Of a stretch of DNA of 36,612 bases, positions 1 through 7,336 are shown piece by piece. The position numbers were made by a program, and so were the translations under genes. Source of the stretch: a virus. Below the pieces are notes generated by a model that saw nothing but the letters and a program-made list of their open reading frames with translations, did no database searches and was not told where the DNA came from. Numbering within the stretch: the stretch's first letter is position 1; each line of letters begins with the position of its first letter. The stretch is taken from positions 1 through 36,612 of the IMG/VR virus record IMGVR_UViG_3300025407_001409. One strand, 5' to 3'.

Positions 1-30
1 TAACGGTCATAAATCGAGTGTGGCTTTCTA

Positions 31-339
31 ATGTCAGAAAGAAGTGAAATAAAACGTGATGGAGCAAAAGGTCAAAAAAATTCTGGGCGTGGGGATTATC
101 AAAAAGGCGATGCTATCTGGCATGATTTCGTCGTTGACTATAAAGAGTATGCAAAGTCAATCTCCATTAGTAAGGAAATTTGGGCTAAAATTTGCACGGA
201 TACGTTTAAGGTCTCTAGGGATAAATACCCAGTTCTTAAGCTTATCCTTGGAGGAGAGGGTCAAAAAACTAGACTCGCTGTTATTGAATGGTCGCTACTG
301 GAACAAATGATTGAGTGTTGGGAAAATAGAGATGTATAA
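31..339 (+). CDS. Putative PD-(D/E)XK resolvase-like nuclease
   Basis: This 102-residue protein has an N-terminal basic segment with NSGRG near residue 18, then KGDA and FVVDYK around residues 26-38. The spacing of the acidic residue before VDYK resembles the D...(D/E)xK core of small phage nucleases of the Holliday-junction-resolvase type. If right, it would act on branched DNA during replication or packaging. The ATG at 31 follows an in-frame stop at 10-12, and no clear Shine-Dalgarno sequence precedes it. Its stop overlaps the next gene by 8 nt. The assignment rests on motif resemblance only. Confidence 0.5.
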   Translation: MSERSEIKRDGAKGQKNSGRGDYQKGDAIWHDFVVDYKEYAKSISISKEIWAKICTDTFKVSRDKYPVLKLILGGEGQKTRLAVIEWSLLEQMIECWENRDV

Positions 340-1030
340 ATTTGACGCTTATCCAGTTAATAATAATCTGCCTACTGCAAAGATAGAGCAATTAAAGATT
401 AAACGTGAATGGATGAATCCAGCTGTCTACAATTGCACACCTTTAGTTTTGGGAAATTCTTTGGGTTATGGGATTTATTTTGATGAAGACATATCATTTA
501 TTTGGGATGGAGATGTAAGACACCCATCTAAAGTTTTAAAAGGAGAAAATTTTGTGGGCCCCGACCGTGGTGCTGGAAGCGTAAGTTTTCATACTAACCT
601 TGTTTTTAAAACAGATGAAAATACAAGTCTTTTAACAATGCCAGTTCCTAATCAGCCAATTAAAGATGCAACAGTTTTAACCACTGTATTATCAACTTCT
701 TTTTTTACACAACTATTACCTATAGTTTGGCAATTGGATATACCAAATAAAGAATATTTTGTGCCAGCTGGGACATATGTGGGGTGTATTTTACCAATAT
801 CTGTTTCTCAGTTTCAAGATACTTCATTAACTGTTCATAAAAATCCATATCCTTTTCCAGAAGTTCACGGGCCAGAGTATATAGCAGCTTTAAAAGAAGG
901 TCAACGTCAAGGAAAATTTTTAAAATTTTATCAAAAAGGCGTTGATCATTTAGGTAATATTATTGGAAAACATGAAGTAAAATCTTTACGATTAAACATA
1001 AATTATGATGAGGGTGATAAAAATGTTTGA
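332..1030 (+). CDS. DUF6065-like protein
   Basis: The 232-residue protein carries REWMNP near the N-terminus, then NSLGYGI, FIWDGD, GAGSVSFHTNLVFKT and PVPNQP, and later PAGTYVGCILP. This order matches what I recall of DUF6065, a family of unknown function that often sits near 2OG oxygenases; here the next gene is one. I chose ATG 332 over the TTG at 311 because GGGA lies just upstream and the 8-nt overlap with the previous gene matches local style. No catalytic role can be assigned. Confidence 0.6.
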   Translation: MYKFDAYPVNNNLPTAKIEQLKIKREWMNPAVYNCTPLVLGNSLGYGIYFDEDISFIWDGDVRHPSKVLKGENFVGPDRGAGSVSFHTNLVFKTDENTSLLTMPVPNQPIKDATVLTTVLSTSFFTQLLPIVWQLDIPNKEYFVPAGTYVGCILPISVSQFQDTSLTVHKNPYPFPEVHGPEYIAALKEGQRQGKFLKFYQKGVDHLGNIIGKHEVKSLRLNINYDEGDKNV

Positions 1031-1877
1031 AAAGCTAGTTATTGCTCCACAAATAATTGTATATAAAAATTTATTTGAACATTGTGATGAACTAATTGAT
1101 ATTATAGAAAACAAAGATCGTACTGATTCCTTATGGCCAAAATGGGAACCTTGGTACGATCAAGGTGAAAATATAAGTCAACTGTTTTATAGAAAAGATT
1201 TTTATTCAGAAGATAATGATGAAAAGAAAATTTTAAAATATATTGCTAATGTTTACGATTTTATTCAAAAAGAATATTTGGACGATTATTTAAAAGAAAA
1301 AGGCGTTTGGCCAACATACATAAATCAATGGGAAAAGGTCTATGAAAAGTTGGATCCTGTACCGATAAATATTTATAAGTATAGTGAAGAGCTTTTCAAA
1401 ACAAAATCTAAAGATGGATTAATGCTTGAGTACCACGTTGATGAAATGCCAGAAATTAACGACTCTGATTGGCATCAAATTGTTACTATAACTTTTTATC
1501 TTAATGATAATTATGATGGCGGAGAAATATGTTTTTACTCAGAAGCAGAAAATAAAGCTTATAAATATAAACCTAAAAAAGGTGATGTAACTGTATTTCC
1601 ATCAGGCGCACCTTTTTATCATGCTGTTGAAAATTTTTCAGGAGCAGATAGATATTTTATGAGAATTTTTATTCCTTATTCTACTGAGGGAGACAAAGAA
1701 TTTATAGAGAATAGTGTGTTTTATGATGAAGATTTTATGAAGAAGCAAGAAGAAAAAACAAATGATTTTGTATCTAAATATACACATGCTGTAACTTTGC
1801 AATTTCCAGGGCAACGGGTAGACAAAGTGTACGGTAAACTGGTACAATTAGATGAGAATATTATTATTATAAAATAG
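1023..1877 (+). CDS. 2OG-Fe(II) oxygenase (prolyl-4-hydroxylase-like)
   Basis: A 284-residue protein with the double-stranded beta-helix signature of 2-oxoglutarate/Fe(II) oxygenases. The iron ligands are H138 and D140 in YHVDE and H200 in FYHAVENF, and R210 in ADRYFMR is the likely 2OG-binding arginine. The strand YLNDNYDGGEI between them is typical of the P4H-like class. Such enzymes hydroxylate Pro, Lys or other side chains using O2 and 2OG. The ATG at 1023 follows GAGGGTGA at good spacing and overlaps the DUF6065-like gene by 8 nt, so the two are probably co-translated. The N-terminal 130 residues are not recognised and may bind substrate. Confidence 0.85.
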   Translation: MFEKLVIAPQIIVYKNLFEHCDELIDIIENKDRTDSLWPKWEPWYDQGENISQLFYRKDFYSEDNDEKKILKYIANVYDFIQKEYLDDYLKEKGVWPTYINQWEKVYEKLDPVPINIYKYSEELFKTKSKDGLMLEYHVDEMPEINDSDWHQIVTITFYLNDNYDGGEICFYSEAENKAYKYKPKKGDVTVFPSGAPFYHAVENFSGADRYFMRIFIPYSTEGDKEFIENSVFYDEDFMKKQEEKTNDFVSKYTHAVTLQFPGQRVDKVYGKLVQLDENIIIIK

Positions 1878-1888
1878 TCAGGGTTAAA

Positions 1889-2071
1889 ATGATAACAGAA
1901 AAAAATCAACAAGAATTCCTAATTTGGTTTAACAACGGAATAAACCAAGGTTGGATATCAAAAATGCAATGCGCTACTCATGAGGGAATTGATCCAATTT
2001 CTCAAGAAGAAATAGATGAGTGGGAAGCTGGTGGGGATCCCTGCCAATTTGTAGTAAGAATACTAGAATAG
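1889..2071 (+). CDS. Small acidic hypothetical protein
   Basis: A 60-residue acidic protein containing a WFNNGINQGWIS segment and a C-terminal WEAGGDPCQFVVRI. It has two cysteines, so no complete zinc site is visible. AGGGT lies upstream of the ATG. It sits between a 2OG oxygenase and the peroxidase with short gaps, in one apparent operon. I do not recognise a family. Confidence 0.65.
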   Translation: MITEKNQQEFLIWFNNGINQGWISKMQCATHEGIDPISQEEIDEWEAGGDPCQFVVRILE

Positions 2072-2078
2072 GAAAAAA

Positions 2079-2543
2079 ATGAATATATATGATTTCAGTT
2101 TTACTGATAACAAGGGAAACGTTATACCTTTCTCTAACTATAAGGGCAAGGTTTTACTAATTATTAACGTGGCAAGCAGATGTGGTTTTACCGCACAGTA
2201 CGAAGGCCTAGAAAAACTTTACAAGCAGTATCATGATAGAGGTTTTGAAATTGTTGCTTTCCCATGTAATCAGTTTGGTGGACAAGAGCCAGGGACTAAT
2301 GAAGAAATTGAAGAGTTTTGTAAGACTAATTATGGTGTTACATTTACAATTGCATCTAAAATTGATGTAAATGGTGAAAATGCAGACCCTGTTTATAAAT
2401 ACTTAACTTCAGAAATTGGAAAAGAAATTGCTTGGAATTTTGAAAAGTGCTTGATAGACAAGTATGGAAAGGTTGTTAACTATTCGCCACACAGAGAGCC
2501 ACATGAAATGGAAGAATATTTAAACGACATATTGAATCATTAA
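2079..2543 (+). CDS. Glutathione peroxidase family, thioredoxin-type 2-Cys
   Basis: At 154 residues this is a full-length GPx-fold peroxidase that reduces H2O2 or lipid hydroperoxides. NVASRCGFT carries the peroxidatic C35, FPCNQFGGQEPG supplies Q69, and WNFEK supplies W119 and N120, completing the catalytic tetrad. C81 in EEFC lies where the resolving Cys of yeast Gpx3-type enzymes lies (C36/C82 there), so thioredoxin rather than glutathione is the expected reductant; a thioredoxin is encoded at 21981. GPx usually has F after WNFEK, and here it is C. GGAAAAAA precedes the ATG. It is an unusual gene for a phage. Confidence 0.92.
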   Translation: MNIYDFSFTDNKGNVIPFSNYKGKVLLIINVASRCGFTAQYEGLEKLYKQYHDRGFEIVAFPCNQFGGQEPGTNEEIEEFCKTNYGVTFTIASKIDVNGENADPVYKYLTSEIGKEIAWNFEKCLIDKYGKVVNYSPHREPHEMEEYLNDILNH

Positions 2544-2551
2544 GGAATAAT

Positions 2552-2875
2552 ATGGAAAAGCCAGTAATTGAGTTAATTAGCGAACTTACAGAATTTAATG
2601 ATATGAAGACATATATGAATGATGCTGATCTTGATTATGCCCTTGATTTAATTATTAAATTAATTGCTAAGCCAGATGTACCATCAACTAAAGCTCCTGA
2701 CCTTATTGTAAAAATGCAAGCACTTGCTGCTAAATTTGCAATTATGTCAAGGTATTACACCACATTTGAAAAAGGTGGGGAAAATTCAAAAAAGAAAAAC
2801 GTATACTATACAGCAGAAGAAGCTATTAACAGACTTGTTGATGCTTTAAAGTATTCTGCACGATTTGGAGCTTAA
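2552..2875 (+). CDS. Hypothetical helical protein
   Basis: A 107-residue, mostly helical protein with a central Ala/Met-rich helix (KMQALAAKFAIMSRYYT) and a short basic loop, GGENSKKKN. AAGGAATA precedes the start at suitable spacing. Its stop codon overlaps the start of the next small gene by one base. No family recognised; size and placement suit a phage replication or packaging accessory protein, which is a guess from context. Confidence 0.65.
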   Translation: MEKPVIELISELTEFNDMKTYMNDADLDYALDLIIKLIAKPDVPSTKAPDLIVKMQALAAKFAIMSRYYTTFEKGGENSKKKNVYYTAEEAINRLVDALKYSARFGA

Positions 2876-2994
2876 TGAATATATTTAATTTTTTTCATAA
2901 ACATAAAACAGAAGACGTTGCTTGTCCCTTTACTGGCAAAACATATATTATGTGCACAAGGTGTAAAAAACGTGTGGGTGTAAAAAATGGGTAG
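2875..2994 (+). CDS. 39-residue zinc-knuckle micropeptide
   Basis: A short gene squeezed between two others: its ATG overlaps the previous TAA by one base and its stop lies 8 nt inside the Cas4-like gene. The product has an N-terminal basic/aromatic stretch and cysteines in the pattern CPFTGK...MCTRCKKR, a CxxC knuckle with a preceding single Cys. GGAG sits at the right distance. The double overlap and Cys pattern support a real gene. It may be translationally coupled to the nuclease. Confidence 0.6.
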   Translation: MNIFNFFHKHKTEDVACPFTGKTYIMCTRCKKRVGVKNG

Positions 2995-3772
2995 AGATTT
3001 AATTGCTAATTTAAAATTTCAAAAAAATTCAAACCCAGAAGGATTTGATCCAATTGCTTTTGCAGAAATGTATGAAGAAGCAGTTTTAAGTGAAAAGAGG
3101 CCAAATGAATTTACTCAAAAAAAGACTTTTAGTCCTAGTAGTGTTGGCTATGGTAACGGTAACTGTCCTAGATATTGGTTCATTGCTTTTACTGGTGCTG
3201 AATTTGAAAATGAAACCGATGCTATGGGTGTCGTTAATATGGATAATGGTACGTATGTCCATGAGCGTATACAAAAAATCATGGCTAAAACGCCAGTATT
3301 CAAAGCAAATGAAACAGAAGTTACACACGATGATCCTCCAATTAGAGGCTTTGCAGACACTTTTATTGAGTGGAATGGACAAGAAGTAGTAGGAGAAATT
3401 AAATCTGCCAAGCAAGAAATTTTTGATATTCGTCAAGCAGAGATGCAAGGATTGCCATATCATAAAGTTCAACTACTTACCTACATGAAAATTCGTGGAG
3501 CTAAACAGGGATTTTTCTTTTATGAGAACAAAAATGATAATAGCTTTTTAATCATTCCAATAAATATGGATGAAAAAAATACTAAGCTGGTTGATGATGT
3601 ATGGAATTGGTTACGCAAAGTGTATTCAGCCTACGAGGCTGGAACTTTGCCAGAACGCACTTTTACTAAATCTCAGTGGGCTTGCAAAGGATGTCCAGTA
3701 AAAAAGGTATGTTGGTCCGACAAAAAAGATTTGGGAGAAGTTTACATAGAACCATTGGTGCTTGAAAAATGA
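2987..3772 (+). CDS. Cas4/RecB-like Fe-S PD-(D/E)XK exonuclease
   Basis: A 261-residue nuclease with four cysteines placed as in Cas4/AddB-type iron-sulfur nucleases: C60 (GNCPRYW) and C233, C236, C242 (WACKGCPVKKVCW). Between them lie the RecB-type motifs: YVHERIQ with the motif-I His, RGFADTFIE with the metal-binding Asp, VGEIKSA (ExK) and HKVQLLTYM with the conserved Gln. It probably degrades or resects DNA during phage recombination. No CRISPR array or other cas gene is present, so this is a stand-alone phage-type enzyme. The next gene starts within its stop (ATGA). Confidence 0.85.
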   Translation: MGRDLIANLKFQKNSNPEGFDPIAFAEMYEEAVLSEKRPNEFTQKKTFSPSSVGYGNGNCPRYWFIAFTGAEFENETDAMGVVNMDNGTYVHERIQKIMAKTPVFKANETEVTHDDPPIRGFADTFIEWNGQEVVGEIKSAKQEIFDIRQAEMQGLPYHKVQLLTYMKIRGAKQGFFFYENKNDNSFLIIPINMDEKNTKLVDDVWNWLRKVYSAYEAGTLPERTFTKSQWACKGCPVKKVCWSDKKDLGEVYIEPLVLEK

Positions 3773-4497
3773 AAAAAGCAATCTTTTTTACAACGTTTAA
3801 TAGGGTAGACTACTTAAAAGAAACACTCATCAGCTGGTCAAAAATAGAAAATTTTAATGGATGGCACCTACATTTTTATGTTGAGCCTAGCGAAGTTAGA
3901 GATCAGATTCTTGATGTCATTAATAACTTTATAGATACTGTAGACGTAAGTTATTTTAGCATTAACTACAATGCCAAGCTTCTAGGCAATGCAACTAACA
4001 CCTGGCAGGGTTTTGAAAAATTATTTAAAGAATACGATTTTGTAGTATTAGCTGAAGATGATGTAGTCGTATCTAAAGACATATTAAGATATTTTGATAA
4101 GTTAGAAAAAATGTATCGTGATGATCAGGAAATAGCAATTATTTCTGCTAACACTAAGTGGGGAACATATGACCCAAGCACAGTTGTTCGTGAGCAAGGA
4201 TTTAATGGACTTGTTTGGGGAACATGGAAAAAATATTGGGTAGATTATTTTGTAGAAAATTGGGACAAAGATTATTCTTCTGATCCAGTTCATAACGGTT
4301 GGGATTGGCATTTAAACTTAAGGCTTTTGCCAAAAAATAAATTAAAAAATATAAATCCAATGGCATCCCGATCAAACCATGTAGGAATAAATGGTATTCA
4401 TTGTAATGAAAAAATATTTGATGAAACACAATCTAAATCATTTAAAGAAAACCATGAGTGGTTAAATCTGGTAGAGTTTAAGGGAGATATCATATGA
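3769..4497 (+). CDS. GT-A glycosyltransferase, GNT-I/GT13-like
   Basis: The 242-residue protein starts with a nucleotide-sugar binding strand, FFTTFNRVDYLKETL, and carries LAEDDVVVS near residue 92, the DxD-like metal site. Downstream, AIISANTKWG, GLVWGTWKKYW, GWDWHLN and the final SRSNHVGINGIH follow the order seen in GlcNAc-transferase I-like (GT13) enzymes. It probably transfers a sugar to a protein or to another sugar. It overlaps the nuclease upstream and the zinc protein downstream by 4 nt each. Acceptor and donor cannot be read from sequence. Confidence 0.72.
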   Translation: MKKAIFFTTFNRVDYLKETLISWSKIENFNGWHLHFYVEPSEVRDQILDVINNFIDTVDVSYFSINYNAKLLGNATNTWQGFEKLFKEYDFVVLAEDDVVVSKDILRYFDKLEKMYRDDQEIAIISANTKWGTYDPSTVVREQGFNGLVWGTWKKYWVDYFVENWDKDYSSDPVHNGWDWHLNLRLLPKNKLKNINPMASRSNHVGINGIHCNEKIFDETQSKSFKENHEWLNLVEFKGDII

Positions 4498-4796
4498 AAT
4501 GTTCATATGATGGATGCTTTAATGATTTTGAGCCCAGAACTCATAATATGAAATATTGTTCTGATGAATGTTGCAGAACTGCTACAAATGAAAAATTAAA
4601 AGAAAAATATCGTGAAAAAAAAGAAAGACTTGCGGGTAAAAAAAGGATGTGTAAGGCAGATGGATGCAGCGTTATTTTAAGTAGATATAATGAAAGCAAC
4701 AAATGTGATCGTTGCGAAAATGCTCAAAAAAGAAAAGATCGTGAAGCAATAATAGAAATGTTAAAAGATGTCACTGGCAAAACTAGCAAAAAATAA
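4494..4796 (+). CDS. Multi-zinc-knuckle DNA-binding-like protein
   Basis: A 100-residue basic protein with three cysteine clusters: MKCSYDGC at the start, YCSDECC near residue 22, and CKADGC plus CDRCEN in the second half, separated by a Lys/Arg/Glu-rich helix. The first two clusters resemble the treble-clef cut seen in small phage HNH-like and RNA-polymerase-associated zinc proteins, but no catalytic His pair is seen. A nucleic-acid-binding role is likely; the specific function is unknown. It overlaps the RuvC-like gene by 29 nt. Confidence 0.65.
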   Translation: MKCSYDGCFNDFEPRTHNMKYCSDECCRTATNEKLKEKYREKKERLAGKKRMCKADGCSVILSRYNESNKCDRCENAQKRKDREAIIEMLKDVTGKTSKK

Positions 4797-5325
4797 AGGA
4801 ACTAAAGTTTTAGGAATTGACGCAAGCACAAATAGCTTTGCGTTTTGCCTTATGAATAAAGATAAGGCAGTAAAATGGGGAGAAATTACATTTCAAGGTG
4901 CAGATGTGTATGAAAGAATACTTGATGCCAAAAATAAAATAAAATCATTTAAACATACATTGGATTTTGATTTTGTTGTTATTGAAGCAGCAATTTCAGT
5001 TAAATCCGTAGCAACTGGAATGAAGATGGCATACGTATTTGGTGCTATAATGGGAGAGTTACTTAGTGATAATGTAGAGGTTGTTGAGGTGCATCCAATA
5101 ACTTGGCAATCTTACATAGGTAATAAAAATTATACCAAGGCGGAAAAAGATGCAATCAGAGCTGAATTCCCCGACAAATCCGACAACTGGATTAAGGGAA
5201 AGATCAGAGAACGTAGAAAGCAAAGGACAATTGACTTTGCTAGAAATCTGGGCATCCAAACTGAGTCCGATAACGTGGCAGATTCTGCGGGAATTGCGTG
5301 GTATGCGATAAATGAAATTGTGTAA
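4768..5325 (+). CDS. RuvC-like Holliday junction resolvase
   Basis: A 185-residue RNase H-fold protein. VLGIDAST holds the first catalytic Asp (D18), DFVVIEAA the catalytic Glu (E73), and SDNVADSAGIAWYA the C-terminal acidic pair near residues 168-172. This is the RuvC resolvase layout, used by phages to cut four-way junctions before packaging. The first eight residues are unusual, and the start at 4768 lies well inside the previous gene without a clear Shine-Dalgarno sequence; a start nearer KVLGID is possible but shows no canonical codon. Confidence 0.85.
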   Translation: MSLAKLAKNKGTKVLGIDASTNSFAFCLMNKDKAVKWGEITFQGADVYERILDAKNKIKSFKHTLDFDFVVIEAAISVKSVATGMKMAYVFGAIMGELLSDNVEVVEVHPITWQSYIGNKNYTKAEKDAIRAEFPDKSDNWIKGKIRERRKQRTIDFARNLGIQTESDNVADSAGIAWYAINEIV

Positions 5326-5334
5326 GGAGGTATA

Positions 5335-5520
5335 ATGGCTAAAAGTACAAAGCTTTGGGAAAACAAAGACTGGGTAGTTAAAAGATATTCTGTAGAAAAG
5401 AAAACAGTTCTGCAAATGGCTATGGAAGCAAAGTGTTCACACATGACAATACAAAGAGCATTAGAGCGTTTTGATCTTATTAAAAAACCTAGAAAATGGA
5501 TTAAAGATGGAAAAAAATAG
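5335..5520 (+). CDS. Small helix-turn-helix protein
   Basis: A 61-residue basic protein with a strong Shine-Dalgarno (AAGGAGGT at 5325-5332). The middle reads as a helix-turn-helix: YSVEKKTVLQMAMEA, then CSHMTIQRALERFDLI, similar to the DNA-binding half of phage transcription factors that recognise a short site. The C-terminal KKPRKWIKDGKK is strongly basic. It may regulate phage genes. It overlaps the GT25 gene by 14 nt. Confidence 0.7.
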   Translation: MAKSTKLWENKDWVVKRYSVEKKTVLQMAMEAKCSHMTIQRALERFDLIKKPRKWIKDGKK

Positions 5521-6253
5521 TACCTGCTTTAGCATTTTTCACATACCTAAACTTGGTAAAGACTACCAGAGAAGGTTTGGCTGTTATTTATCATTAAAAC
5601 AAATTTTATCAATTAAGTATGATAATCTTAATAATGATACTATAAAAATTCAAAATGAAGAAGATTATATTAATTTTAAAGAAAAGCATTTTTCTTTAAA
5701 TCTTAAAGACTTGTTAACATACGGCGAGATAGGTCTTTGGGCAAGTAACCTATTAACTTTTAAAAAGTTTTTAGAAAGTGATTACGAATATCTTTTTGTA
5801 TTCGAAGACGATGTGGTTTTAGAAACAAATTTTTTTGATTTGTTTGAAAAATACAAAAATCAGCTGCCAGATGATTTTGATTTATTTACTTTGCATACAA
5901 GAGATATGGAGTTTGTCAGATTTAGTGGTGAAGAAGTGAATGGTGTTGTACCGCTTTATCAATGGTGGGACACAGGAGCAGTTTTTTATTCAAGGTCTGG
6001 TGTTGAAAAAATATTAAAGGCTGTGGAATCAAATGGTATTGACTGTCCTGTAGATCTTTTCTTTTTTGATTGTAAAAAGAAAAATGATGATTACGTACCT
6101 AAAGAACTAGATCCAAATGAAAAACATCCTAAAAAATATAATTTTAATTCTTATGCTCTAAGCCCAAAAGCAAAAAAGCTTTTGTATAAAATAACTTTAG
6201 AGTCTAATATATGGTTGCTTGAAAGAATTGACTTTAATAAAAAAACAATATAG
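5507..6253 (+). CDS. Glycosyltransferase family 25 (GT25)
   Basis: The 248-residue protein has the GT25 core: TYGEIGLWASNLLTFKKFL (family pattern GEIGC..SH) followed by LFVFEDDVVL, the EDD metal/nucleotide site. Further on, DDFDLFTLHTR, WWDTGAVFYSRSGVEKIL and DCPVDLFFFD match the conserved acceptor-side segments. GT25 includes LPS galactosyltransferases and the collagen hydroxylysine galactosyltransferases. ATG 5507 is chosen because the upstream 12 codons lie inside the HTH gene without an RBS. The His of the usual SH pair is replaced by N, so this is a divergent member. Confidence 0.8.
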   Translation: MEKNSTCFSIFHIPKLGKDYQRRFGCYLSLKQILSIKYDNLNNDTIKIQNEEDYINFKEKHFSLNLKDLLTYGEIGLWASNLLTFKKFLESDYEYLFVFEDDVVLETNFFDLFEKYKNQLPDDFDLFTLHTRDMEFVRFSGEEVNGVVPLYQWWDTGAVFYSRSGVEKILKAVESNGIDCPVDLFFFDCKKKNDDYVPKELDPNEKHPKKYNFNSYALSPKAKKLLYKITLESNIWLLERIDFNKKTI

Positions 6254-6282
6254 AATATTATTAATAGTAAAAAAGGAGATTA

Positions 6283-6624
6283 ATGTTAAAGCCAGTATAC
6301 GAAGATACTAATGAGTTTTTCTGCCTAGACTTATACCAGCATTCTGTTTCGGCCCCTTCAGGTCAAAAAATATGGGTTGCTTGCCATGAAATTGCACAAT
6401 TACTCATAGATAAAAATATTTCTTATGGAGATTCTGCTCTTTCACCGAGTAGAATATTTGCACAATCGGACGAAATTGAGCAGATTAAAGTACGAATTGA
6501 TGACAAATTAAATAGAGTAAAAAACAATCAAGGTTTTGCAGGGGACAATGATATTGACGATTTGATTGGTTATTTAATCTTACTTAAAATTGCGGTTGAC
6601 AAAAGTAGTAATAATGGAGTATAA
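6283..6624 (+). CDS. Phage Nmad/DUF1599-like all-alpha protein
   Basis: A 113-residue helical protein with IDKNISYGDSALSP, RIFAQSDEIEQIKVRIDDKL and DNDIDDLIGYLILLKIA. The pattern (YGDS, RIDDKL, DDLIGYL) recurs in phage proteins related to DUF1599/Nmad1, thought to act on nucleotides or to modify them. A strong Shine-Dalgarno (AAAGGAGAT) lies upstream. The 3' end contains the promoter of the next gene. Enzymatic activity is not proven by the motifs. Confidence 0.6.
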   Translation: MLKPVYEDTNEFFCLDLYQHSVSAPSGQKIWVACHEIAQLLIDKNISYGDSALSPSRIFAQSDEIEQIKVRIDDKLNRVKNNQGFAGDNDIDDLIGYLILLKIAVDKSSNNGV

Positions 6625-6625
6625 T
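6596..6625 (+). promoter_or_regulatory. Sigma-A-type promoter, leaderless design
   Basis: TTGACA at 6596-6601, an 18-nt spacer and TATAAT at 6620-6625. The -10 box ends 5 nt before the ATG at 6631, so transcription should begin at or next to the start codon. It lies inside the 3' end of the upstream gene and would drive the FmdB-like and terminase genes. Confidence 0.75.
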
Positions 6626-6630
6626 TAAAT

Positions 6631-6816
6631 ATGCCAACATATGTATATAGATGCGTAGACGATGAAGATCATGCAATTCTTGAAGTTACCCGTTCAATTA
6701 CAGATGAAGAGGGTTCTTACAAATGTGAAGAATGTGAATCAATAATGGTAAGATATTACACACCTTTTGGGATTCAATTTAAAGGATCAGGATTTTATAA
6801 AACCGATAATGGATAA
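6631..6816 (+). CDS. FmdB-type zinc ribbon protein
   Basis: A 61-residue protein beginning MPTYVYRC and ending PFGIQFKGSGFYKTD, the two ends of the FmdB zinc-ribbon family. The second knuckle, CEEC, is intact near residues 31-34. The first is reduced to a single Cys followed by VDDEDH, so the usual CxxC is missing and H14 may substitute as a ligand. Phages often carry one beside terminase genes. No Shine-Dalgarno is present, which fits the leaderless promoter just upstream. It overlaps the small terminase by 8 nt. Confidence 0.85.
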   Translation: MPTYVYRCVDDEDHAILEVTRSITDEEGSYKCEECESIMVRYYTPFGIQFKGSGFYKTDNG

Positions 6817-7336
6817 TGAAATTGAAGTGGCAGGTCAATTTGACCAAATGAATAAAGTAGTAGAAGAGTTGCTTAAGGGCAACTCAGCTACACAAATTGC
6901 AAAAACAACTGGTCTAACTCGTGTCCAAGTTGATAATCATATTCAAACTTGGAAATCTTTAGTTCAAGATAATAATGCAATTAAGGCTCGTGCTAAGGAA
7001 GCTTTGGCTGGAGCAGATGAGCATTATAATATGTTGATCAAGGAAGCGTGGAGAACCTTAGAGCAAGCAGATGTGCAGGATGCACTCCCAGTAAAAACAC
7101 AAGCATTAAAGCTTATTGCTGATATTGAGTCTAAGCGTATTGATATGCTTAACAAGGCGGGAGTCTTGGAAAACAATGATATGGCTGATTCCATCTTAGA
7201 GTCAGAAAGAAAGCAAGACATATTAGTAGGAATACTTAGAGATGTAACGTCATCTTGCGAAACATGTAAGTGGGAAGTATCAAGAAGGTTGTCAGAAGTT
7301 ACTGGGCAAATCGAGGCTGTAATTATCAATGAGTGA
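6809..7336 (+). CDS. Terminase small subunit (putative)
   Basis: A 175-residue protein immediately upstream of the large terminase, with an 8-nt overlap. The N-terminal third is a helix-turn-helix (GNSATQIAKTTGLTRVQVDNHI), followed by long helices that could oligomerise and a CETCKW pair near the C-terminus. This layout (DNA-binding head plus helical oligomerisation region) matches small terminase subunits, which bind the packaging site and load DNA onto the motor. ATG 6809 is the likely start; an upstream in-frame ATG lies inside the FmdB gene. The call rests on position plus HTH. Confidence 0.75.
   Translation: MDNEIEVAGQFDQMNKVVEELLKGNSATQIAKTTGLTRVQVDNHIQTWKSLVQDNNAIKARAKEALAGADEHYNMLIKEAWRTLEQADVQDALPVKTQALKLIADIESKRIDMLNKAGVLENNDMADSILESERKQDILVGILRDVTSSCETCKWEVSRRLSEVTGQIEAVIINE

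Noticed and set aside
2987-3772. Part of a CRISPR-Cas system (Cas4-like nuclease)
   Set aside because: No direct-repeat/spacer array, Cas1, Cas2 or effector is present; stand-alone Cas4/RecB-like nucleases are common in phages.
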